64,000 nt of DNA from Hermodice carunculata (lineage: Eukaryota > Annelida > Polychaeta > Eunicida > Amphinomidae), in NCBI GenBank assembly GCA_964020975.1, contig OZ026619.1, forward strand, positions 85,880,206 through 85,944,205. The letters run 5' to 3'. Each line of letters opens with the position of its first letter. Within the stretch, counting starts at the first letter, position 1. The notes below the pieces were generated by a model that did no database searches, was not told the origin of the DNA, and saw only the letters and a list, made by a program, of their open reading frames with translations. Below, piece after piece: positions 55,609-64,000 of this stretch. Made by a program: the position numbers and the translations under genes.

Positions 55609-57110
55609 TACAACACACTTCCAGTATATGAATACCAGAATATATATATATATTTAAAAAACATCTTGCACAGAAACAAGCTAATATTAGTATGAACTTG
55701 AGAACTCACACCTCTTGCACAGAGGGTAACTATTGATAATATGCTATTAAGATCCTGTATTACAATCCAGAAATATAGAACAATTTGGTAGAAAATACCT
55801 GATGTGAGCCTTAAAAACTTAAAGGTAATTTTTGAATTCAGATACAAGTACACGACGAAAATATAAACTATGAACTGAACATAAAGTGCCCCTACAAAAA
55901 AAAGAAAACACAAGTAAATAAGACAAAAAACAGAAAAATATATTTAGTGATAAAATGGCCAGACCACACGATATGATCGGTGTTGAACTGATGATTCGCA
56001 TTTATCCATATCCATTATTATTAAACATCTCTGTATGGCAATCCAATTGGAGCACAAAGTATGTATGACTGGATATCACTGAAACCAGACAGGCCAAATG
56101 AAACCAAAACCCCACCCTTGGCCACTGCACCACAACACCATGTCACCCTCAATCCACACAGAAAAGTATGCAAACTACCCAGTGTGTAAATATAATTAAG
56201 CAGCCAAAATCTATTATGCGGCAACCCGGGGGTAAAAGTATAAAATAGTCAAATAAGTCCTGAGCCCATGCGCCCCCCTTCCAGTCCCACAGCAATGTGC
56301 GCATTCTGCTTTTTAAACAAATAGCTGCTTGTTACATTGTGGCATAAAATGTAGTATCGTGGCTATGATATTGGAGAAGCCAAAATCAGTGTGTAAATTC
56401 AGATACAGAAGGGATTGGTAAATATACACCATAATGCTATATAATAGTAAGCTGTTAACTTGACACATTATCGCAATAATACCGGGATAATACAGGTCCT
56501 TGCCATTGAAATAGAGCTACACTTTTGCATGGGAACAAACAGATTATAGATCTTAAATTTAATGAAGTGAATTTCAACAGTATAGAAAATTAGTAAGAAT
56601 ATAACATATAGTAGAATTAGAGAATACAATAATATAACAATATTACAATGATAAATTGTGACCCGTCGATCCATTGTGTCCCACTTCAATAACCCCGATA
56701 ACAGTATACTCCTAGTGACCATTGCAAGCAACTGAATTACACCAGTCGCACATTAATGCACAGGACAACAAGATGTTTGATTGCATCAGCAAACACACCA
56801 TCAGCTTACTGTTTTCTCAGATACCACTTGTAAAACGCCAACAAAGGATGCGTATAGACAAACTAAATGTTACCTGGAGAAGTATCTAATATTTTTCTTT
56901 TCAAGATAAGATCAACAACTGGATGAACAACTATTAGAAATATCTAGAAAGATCAACAGTTCATTGATAGTATCACTGTGGACATGCTAGGCTTGGTTGT
57001 ATTATTAAACTCCAATAATAACAGGTTAAGGATGCATAAGTTTAAGATGAAGTAATGTAGGTAAGGCATCATGGGTGAATTCCTTATTTGGATTGGAGAA
57101 TGAGGTAGGC

Positions 57111-57890
57111 CTAAACATGCATGGACAAATTAAGTGGTTGGTTTTGAAGCCGAAGCAGCGGCTGCTTATGCTGTTGGGGCTCTGACATCATCGGTCGTAC
57201 CTGAGCCGATGCAGTAACAGCAGTGCCAGCATGCATGGTCTGAATTAGCTGAACAGCTGTGATGACCTGGTCCGGTTTGTCCCCAAGTTGAACTTTCAAG
57301 GTCGTAAACTTGGTTAAGTCACATGGACGAGTAATTTGCAACTGGCAGTCAGAATTATCCTTTACAAATATTTTGGAATCGTACACCTATGTATCCATAA
57401 TGAGGCCTGCATGCTTTAAAGCTTGTGTAATATTGCAAACTCGTCCCTCTTTTAGATAGATCATCATTGATGTATACGTCATGGGTGTCTTTCAGTTTCG
57501 AACAGGCACTGTAGACCTTTTTACAGGCCCTATATGTAACATATCGAATAAAGATAGGTCGGTGCTGCATAGTTTCAAGGATTCTGCCTCCCAACACGAT
57601 GAGATCGACTAATATCACGTTCGGCGATCATGATTTTAAGGGTATTCCTAAATAGATCGAAACACTTCATCTGTGTTTTCACCTTTAACTTCAGGCCAAT
57701 TATTTTTAATCCTCAGGCAGTTGTGCTTGCCATATTGTTCAAGGTCATCCAGTGACCATTCTGACTCCTCAACACGGTTTTGAAGCTGCTTATTGACCTG
57801 TCCAGTTTTGGATATCTCTCTAGTTAGGGGATCACTGAGAAGAGATGTAACTTTTTTTAGGATGGCTTTATTAGTCAAAGCTTCTGATCA
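57111..57890 (-). pseudogene. LINE ORF1 (L1-ORF1-like RRM protein, broken)
   Basis: The frames at 57648-57878, 57355-57618 and 57111-57386 read in order: a coiled coil ending RVEESEWSLDDLEQYGKHNC, then PEVKGENTDEVF, an RNA-recognition-like fold (RPIFIRYVTYRACKKVYSAC, KLKDTHDVYINDDLSKR), and a C-terminal part (VYDSKIFVKDNSD, then a Gln-rich tail). This is the layout of L1-type ORF1 proteins, which trimerise and bind RNA, and it also occurs in other LINE clades. At least two frame changes. It belongs to the element at 53140-57900, about 1.5 kb upstream of the ORF2 leader. Confidence 0.78.
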
Positions 57891-57900
57891 AAAGTTTGCG

Positions 57901-60420
57901 AATTGATCCACACTTTCAATGGTTAGATGGGACTGGGACGCTGATACAGAGTTATGTCACCAGGTCAGTGAATCTTTATGTAAGGGCAAAGTCACGTACT
58001 TACAAAATGAATCTGTTCACAGCTTTGGTTGTAAATGGAATAATTGAAGAAATCTCACACATGAGAGCATGAACATCACCCACTTATGTCCTCCTATTAA
58101 CACTCGCATTGGCATGGATTTGTGAAGAAATAATCACATTTTGTCACACTTAATCATCCATAACAGTGGAGCATTGTAAAGCTTGACCAATCATGTGGGG
58201 ATGGAGTCACAGCCAGCTCTCTTCCCCGGCCTTTGCTTGAAAAATTTGTCTGTGTTGTCAGCAAATAGTAAGTTAGTAACAACAGCAGCCATAAACACTA
58301 GTACTGCTACAACTGAAGCAGGCCTATATTTGCAGTTGAAGAGGTTTGATAGGCCCACTTCAGTGGCATCTGGGGAAAAAAAGGAACAAACCAGGGGTGA
58401 AAGAAGGAATAAAATAAAATTAAAAAAAAAAAAAGAAAAAACCCAGGCATATCAAACAAACAAGGTAAGGATGCACTATGCATCAGAGAGTGCTTGAGTA
58501 CCTGTTTGGTGGGCACCTGGAACTAACACACATTAACTCGCACATCAAGGAACTAGAAAACTGACAGAAATGAAAGCGAGAAAAGAACGTCGGAACATTG
58601 TTGTCACATGGAGCAATTGTATTATTCTAGATGAATAAAACTTGGTTATTATTATGATAGTGGATGTGGTTTCTTGCTATCTCAAGCAAAGATTCATCCT
58701 CACTTCAGGCAAATAGTAGCAACACGATGGAATGATCACAATCTGTAAAATTTACCACTAATTAACCGTTTCCCCCTCGGATTACATTTAAAATGTTTTT
58801 CATTAATTATGAAAATAAATTGAAAATCATGAAAGTAGATGACATCTAACCATGGCCAGTTTTGCCTGTTTTAAGCGGGAAAGGATTAAATATGGTGTTT
58901 AGGCTTCAATGGTGGCTTTTATGTGAACATTTTTCCCTCATATCGTCAAACACCAACACAGCTGGTTATTTTGTTGCTTGACAATACATTGATTTTTCTA
59001 GGGTTGAATCCTGTGTGAATGACATAAATTTAGGCTATTTCGAAACAAGGTCATGGAAGCTTGGGAATAAACATCAAGTGTTAAACATGGCACAAGCATT
59101 TGGGTTAGGATTTTTATATTGCATCCAATAATGATGGTCCATACATGTAGATAGTTGGGGCAGGGATTAATCTGGTGAGGGCTACTTCTCTTAGGAATTT
59201 AAAAAGTAAAAAAAAAAAAAAAGAAAAGAAAAAAAGAAAAAAAAGAAAAAACATTCACATATTGCAGAAGTACATGTATTTACTTGATCGTATGCTAAGA
59301 TTGATTAATTATAATGGAAAAGGTCAAACATGAATATCTGATTTATCCTGAAAGGTGCATGCAAAGTTTTACCTGACTTGCTCAACATAGGGGTTTATTT
59401 TTCCACATAAAATATAAACTGGGTCAACAATATTCATTGGCCTTGCTTTATGTGGCAAAAATTCAGTCATTGTGGTGAGCTTCGGTAGGATTTCTGTCAC
59501 TTGTGAGAGGATGCTCTGCTGTCGACAGGGATCATGCAAGCTAGGGGCTCACTGAAAATGCCTCTAGCTGTGAACAAATTGGGGCCAGGCTACTGCTACT
59601 GTATCCCTGCTCATTTTTAGGTGCAGTATACCTCTCCGATAATTTTGTTAAAATCAGCAAAGGGAAACGCCTTTCAACTTTTACACCTTAGCCTTTCAGA
59701 CTGACGGATATTTTCATCGGCAAGTCTGCTCTTCCATCCATCCCCCTTGCTGACAGGAAAACGTCTGAACAAATTGAGCTGCCACTCATGAATGATGAAA
59801 CTTGCATTGTGGAAGTATCACATGGAAAGCTGTGATGAGTTTTATGTTCAGCCACCTTGATGTATTTTCAAGGTTACTAGGCCGTCAATATGTTGGTGGT
59901 GGAGGGATCTTCAAGACATTTGCCAGTTATTTCCAAAGGTTGAAATCTGAGTCAGAGGCTGTTCCCTGTGCTTGGGGGATAACAATGAGAAACTCAGTGC
60001 CTGCAGGTACATGTACAAGTGTTGCTCATCTTGGTGTGGAAGTGTATATTAATCACACTAATTGCCAGAGCTGCTAGAGATACATCGTGGCAAGTCATGT
60101 CTCGAAAAAACCTAACATCCAGTGACTCACAGTGTGTTAGTTTAGGCATCCATTGTCTTCTCTGTAATATTGAGGCAGTTGTCAAGATTACAGGACCATG
60201 GGGGAAAAATCAAGGAAAATTGATTGATTTTTAATGCGCTAACTTCATTCAGAACTGTTGATGTTTTCAAGATGTAACTAAATTTGCAACTGTGAGTGTC
60301 ACAAATATACAACCAAAAAGTGTCTTGTGTCTGATAATTACAGGAAAATATCTTTATAAGTCCCCCACTAGGGACTCTGTAGGTTTTCATCAGGTCTTTC
60401 TGTTTGTCCTTCTGACAAAG
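57901..60420. other. Intergenic, no gene recognised
   Basis: Contains A-rich purine tracts at 58421-58441 and 59203-59253. Lysine-rich frames here are artefacts of these. Nothing else identified. Confidence 0.45.
59203..59253. repeat. A/G purine tract
   Basis: A runs with interspersed G over about 50 bases, likely simple sequence. Confidence 0.9.
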
Positions 60421-60429
60421 TTTGCCCTT

Positions 60430-61175
60430 GATTTATTTCCCATACAGTAGTGCCTACACCTAGCAAAGTTGATGTATGAACACTTCGTTGTGTAGAGGCA
60501 TGTCATGCATAAGAATTAGGTCACTGCGACTGACATTTGACCTTTGACCCCATCACAGAAAATGTTTGTGCCGGCCATATTTCTATCCTGCAAAACATAG
60601 AGAGGCCAAACTTGGTACATGGGCACTTCTCTGGATAGGGTGTGTACGTTGCACTGTGTTGCATACCGAAATTAGGTCACTGTGATTTTGACCTTTGGCG
60701 TTATCACAGAAAATGCTTTGCATGAGCACTGTATTTCCTATACCATAGTACTTACATGTACATGTAAATATAGCAAAGTGTGTGTGTGGATAGTTCTTGA
60801 AATAGAAATCTGGTACACACCAAAAGTAGATCACTGTAACCTTGGCCTTTGACCCCATCATAAACAATTCTTGGGCAGGCCATGTTTCCTGTACTGAAAT
60901 ACATACCAAACTTGGTGTGTGGCGCGATTCTTAGGCTAGGAGAGTGTCTCAATCATACCAAAATTAGGTGACTTTGACCTTGACCTTTGACCCTGTCATA
61001 GAAAATGCTCATGTGGGCCATTATCCATGTCATACATAGAGGTACCAAACTTGATGTGTACATAATTCTTAGGATAGGAGTGTTTCTCGATCAGGCCAAA
61101 ATTAGGTCAGTATGACCTTGATCTTTGATCCTGTTGTATAGAATACTTATGTGGGCTATATTTTCTGTACCTGTC
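60430..61175. repeat. Tandem repeat of about 135-155 bp with DR1-like half-sites, five units
   Basis: CCTTTGACC-type cores occur near 60542, 60691, 60847, 60983 and 61122. Each is followed by ATCACAGAAAATGC / GTCATAGAAAATGC and a CCAAACTTGGTGTGT stretch. The reverse complement at 60974-60992 reads GGTCAAAGGTCAAGGTCA, adjacent AGGTCA half-sites. Units are diverged and slightly variable in length. Confidence 0.82.
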
Positions 61176-61374
61176 TGCAAAACTTTGCTTACTGTTCTCT
61201 GGTTGGGAATTGTGGTTTGTTATGCAATACTTTATCTTGTTTAATGTTATTTTCTAAACAAATGAAAATTATTTTTTACAGAGGCAACATAAATTCAGAA
61301 AACGTTATTTATGTCTCCCAATAGAGGTAGAGAGACCTATTGTTTTGGTGCCCGTTTTCTCTGCATGTTGTTCT

Positions 61375-62245
61375 TTAACGCTTTGGGTTTCCTTGTGATA
61401 AGTCTTGAACTCGGGGAAGACTTTGTGATACTTGGTAGCAATATGCATCTAGGTGAGACCTACATTGGGATCGTGTTTGGAGTACCTTGACCCAATGCTG
61501 AAGGTCACTGGGTCACTTATGTGAAATTGGTTTGTATGTGATAAGTCTTGAAGAACTCAAAGAAACTTCATGCAAGTTGTGTAGGAATATGGATCTAGGT
61601 GAGACCTAGGTTGGGCTTTTATCTGGGTGACCTTGACCGAGTTCTCAGTTCTCAAGGTCACAGGATCACTTATGTGAAATTGGTTTTCATGCAATGACTA
61701 CTAAAAAATTGATGAAAAGTTTGTGAAATGTGGTAGGATTATGTATCTGGGTAAGACCTAGGTTAGATTGTAGTTGGGTCACCTTGACCTAATTCTCAAG
61801 GTGACAGGGTCTCTTATAGGAAATCGGTTTCCATGCAGTAAGTCTTGGAAGAACTCAATGAAATTGCATGAAATTTGGTAGGATTATGCATCTGGATGAG
61901 ACCTACATGTAGGCTGGGGTTGTATCTGGCTCACCTTGACCAAATTCTCAAGGGCACTTATGTGGGCTATTGCCTTTACCTTATTCTCATGGCCCCAGGA
62001 TCACTTATGTTACAAGTTTATTTTCCATGTGATAGCTCCTGTCGAATTTCATGAAACTTTGTGGGATTGTGGTTGTAGATGTGTGTGATTGTATGTAAGT
62101 AATGTTGACACACTAATCAAGGTCGTACTGGCGTCACTTATTTGAATTTTGTTTCCATGTGGTTTGTGTTGAATCACAAACCAAAACTTGATCAAACTTG
62201 GAAAAATTATCCCTGCACAGTTAGACCTTCAAAGTGCCCCTTGTT
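61375..62245. repeat. Second tandem repeat of about 145 bp, five to six units
   Basis: AAGTCTTGAA recurs near 61400, 61545 and 61842. Each unit has TGGTAGRATTATG, ATCTGGGTGAGACCTA and ACCTTGACC, then AAGGTCACNGGNTCACTTATG. This GACCTTGACC-containing repeat is of a kind seen in several marine invertebrate genomes. Its sequence differs from the adjacent array. Confidence 0.78.
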
Positions 62246-62367
62246 GATGACTGTTGGGAGAGCACACTGGTCAATGCTGAAGTAGACCACAATAAACTAA
62301 CACGGATTCTCAGTCATATTACCTGGCAAGTGACATTAGAGGGTGTGGGTCCTCCAAATTAAAATGC

Positions 62368-62370
<3 letters not shown>

Positions 62371-62399
<29 letters not shown>
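62371..62399. repeat. Poly-A tract
   Basis: About 28 consecutive A. No retroelement was recognised beside it. Confidence 0.95.
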
Positions 62400-62403
<4 letters not shown>

Positions 62404-62409
62404 TTGACA

Positions 62410-63040
62410 TAAACAGTCCTGATAAGTATTGATAAGCTGAATTCAAGTGATTGTTTAAAACCATATCAATATTCCCCCCGGCTCTCTCTCTCTCTCCACA
62501 GAATATGTTATCTTGTTGCATAAATCTTGAGTGTCCCATTTGGGATACATTCGACCTTGTGTTGCAAAATTAGTAACTTCTAGTTGCGCATACATGATCA
62601 CATAATTTGAATTAAGTCCAAATTTGCAGGCAAGTTGCGCACAACTTCCACATTTATAACTGTTTCGTGTCATCTAAGCAATGATCTGGCATGTTTCAAG
62701 AAACGAAAATTGGTTTTGAACCATTTTGATGCCTGTTTCTGTCAAAGAGGAGCCAGAAATCTTTCATCAGCGGGTGACAGTCTCGCCTGAATTTGAAGTG
62801 TGTTTTGCTGGCATACCATTGCACGCAATTTGTTGTGGCACATTTTGTCAGAGTAGATTATGGACAGTCATCACTTCTTTGTATTATGCTGCAGAGAAGT
62901 CAGAATTGGCGGCTTTCTTCAGATTTGGGGGGGGGGGTAATACCTCTCCTGGGTAAAAAGTGTGATACAAAATTATATATCGGGGCCTGGGCTAAAAAAT
63001 CATTTGCTTCGAGTAAATAAAACACTTGTTCAAGCAAAGA
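62410..63040. other. Intergenic, no gene recognised
   Basis: Includes a short CT run at 62480-62495 and a poly-G run at 62929-62938. The plus frames at 62726-63020 are short and unrecognised. Confidence 0.45.
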
Positions 63041-63048
63041 AATAAATA

Positions 63049-63223
63049 CAGTGGACTCTTCCTATAAAGACCACCTAAAGGACTGAAAAATATGGTCTTA
63101 ATAGGGGAGATCTTAATGGGGAATATGATTTAATTAAAATGAAGAATAATGGGTCTGTAAACTGGTGGTCTTAGCATAGAAATGGTCTCTTTATGGAGGT
63201 GATCTTAATTGGAAATTCCACTG
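63049..63223. mobile_element. Tc1/pogo-like MITE, 175 bp, TA-flanked
   Basis: CAGTGGACTCTTCC at the left and GGAAATTCCACTG at the right are near-inverted, with TA at 63047-63048 and 63224-63225. Internal GGTCTTAATAGGGGAGATCT and GGTGATCTTAATT motifs repeat. No coding sequence. Confidence 0.82.
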
Positions 63224-63750
63224 TACTGATATAATTGCTGTATGGACAGAACTTTCTGTGTAAAAACAGTTTTTTGTTATTTCCATTATGGATTTGGATG
63301 GTTTTATTTTTCATTGAACCACAGACCTTGTTTTGTTGCAGTGTCTGAAATTTGACGAGGGTAGGTTACTCACATCATATACAGGAAACTTGATGCCATA
63401 CAGCAGGGCAAAGGGCAAAGTTTAAATGATGATATATTTCTGTTGTCTTCAGCTTGCCTGCAAAGCTGGAACTTCAAGTGCCTGGAAGTTTTCTGATGTG
63501 ACGTGGCATCATCGGACAGCAACCCGCAGGGTCAACTTAGCAGGCAAGTCCTGAATGCTATTCCATGTATCCACAAATTGCAATAGTCATGTAGATTTGA
63601 CTAATATCCAATAATCAACATTCACTTTAAATCTGGCATTCGGTTTCTGTAATTGGAGTTTTGATATTTTCCTGAATAAAGCATCAACTTTTACCATAAA
63701 AAAAGATGGTGTGCATGTTGGGGAGTGGGGAGTGGGCCATAAGCAGAGGA

Positions 63751-63863
63751 TACATCCCAAGTTCAAGGGATTTATCAGGAATCCTGCTTTTTTAAATCCC
63801 GGAACGAAGCGTAGGGATTTAAAAATGCAGGATTCCAGATAAATCACGAGAACAAGGGATGTA
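63751..63863. repeat. Long hairpin, 50-bp arms, 13-base loop
   Basis: Left arm 63751-63800 (TACATCCCAAG ... TTTAAATCCC) pairs with right arm 63814-63863, with seven mismatches by eye and loop GGAACGAAGCGTA. It could be a foldback MITE. No target duplication was identified. Confidence 0.85.
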
Positions 63864-64000
63864 TGCCTTTGATACCATGCCTTCTTTGTTTTCATGAATA
63901 TAAATGCATTTTAAAATGTATTGACCAAAGCAAATCAGTCCTGTGTTGGAATTTAGCCATAGAAATTTAAAACAGGGATGTATGTGTAAGCAGGTGACAT

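Larger units (their letters stand above)
53140..57900 (-). mobile_element. Decayed LINE, second copy of the leader/2A-type family
   Basis: In minus orientation: ORF1 (57900-57111), a long spacer, hydrophobic leader and 2A-like motif (55608-55303), endonuclease (55300-54520) and reverse transcriptase (54290-53140). The reverse transcriptase nucleotide sequence can be matched to the copy at 1-2929 (for example GTGTTTGAA / CATCGGGACCAGA around 53960-54000 against 1280-1300). The end at about 53140 corresponds to about position 525 of the first copy, so the C-terminal part and 3' UTR are missing. Many breaks; clearly older. Confidence 0.82.

Noticed and set aside
58183-58516. Lys-rich and Phe-rich frames
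   Set aside because: Caused by A-rich simple sequence at 58421-58441.
1-64000. tRNA, rRNA or snRNA genes
   Set aside because: No cloverleaf with a GGTTCGAATCC-type arm and no recognisable rRNA or snRNA segments were seen by eye. A covariance-model scan would be decisive.

Overview
The window looks like AT-rich genomic DNA from a marine invertebrate animal. Palindromic TACATGTA words are common, microsatellites are many, introns carry GT-AG junctions, and most recognisable coding sequence comes from LINEs (non-LTR retrotransposons). I cannot fix the phylum. The TGACCTTGACCTTTGACC-type intergenic repeats and the LINE types fit an echinoderm, hemichordate, mollusc or lancelet. There is no prokaryotic gene organisation.

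Layout. 0-3.8 kb: the 5' two-thirds of a LINE on the minus strand. Its ORF2 is open for about 976 codons and leaves the window at the left edge. A hydrophobic leader and a 2A-like peptide precede the endonuclease and reverse transcriptase. 5-8 kb: intergenic, with a 66-bp minisatellite and a cluster of TTACGCAT words. 8.2-9.9 kb: a decayed Ty3/gypsy-type integrase fossil split by a 5'-truncated LINE. 10-11.4 kb: simple and tandem repeats and an unidentified open frame. 12.1-14.4 kb: the best host-gene candidate, three phase-compatible minus-strand exons ending in a BEN domain. 17.1-20.4 kb: a long, frame-broken, apparently intronless copy of a coiled-coil protein I cannot name. 22.7-23.0 kb: a terminal-inverted-repeat element.

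23.5-41.5 kb is a LINE-dense block with five copies. Four are on the minus strand (23.5-25.75, 26.0-32.1, 35.2-36.9 and 38.4-41.5 kb). One plus-strand, 5'-truncated copy (29.64-30.88 kb) is inserted into ORF1 of the 26-32 kb element, which belongs to the same family. That ORF1 carries an SGNH esterase and CCHC knuckles. Upstream lie GT-rich tandem repeats holding a MITE with TAA target duplications; a neighbouring repeat unit shows the empty site.

43.4-45.05 kb: a pogo/Tc1-like non-autonomous element with a LINE fragment inside. 46-48.2 kb: two short elements flanked by TA or near-TA. 51.2-51.9 kb: a degenerate GATC-rich repeat. 52.73 kb: a second copy of the MITE at 34.96 kb. 53.1-57.9 kb: a decayed relative of the first LINE, with ORF1, a hydrophobic leader, a 2A-like motif, endonuclease and reverse transcriptase. 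60.4-62.25 kb: two arrays of roughly 145-bp repeats with nuclear-receptor-like half-sites. 63-63.9 kb: a TA-flanked MITE and a long hairpin.

No operon, tRNA, rRNA or CRISPR array was found. The genes do not form a pathway. The window is mainly a record of repeated LINE and DNA-transposon insertion around one host gene. The main biological observation is that two independently decayed LINE copies share an ORF2 amino terminus made of a roughly 95-100-residue hydrophobic leader followed by a 2A-like sequence.
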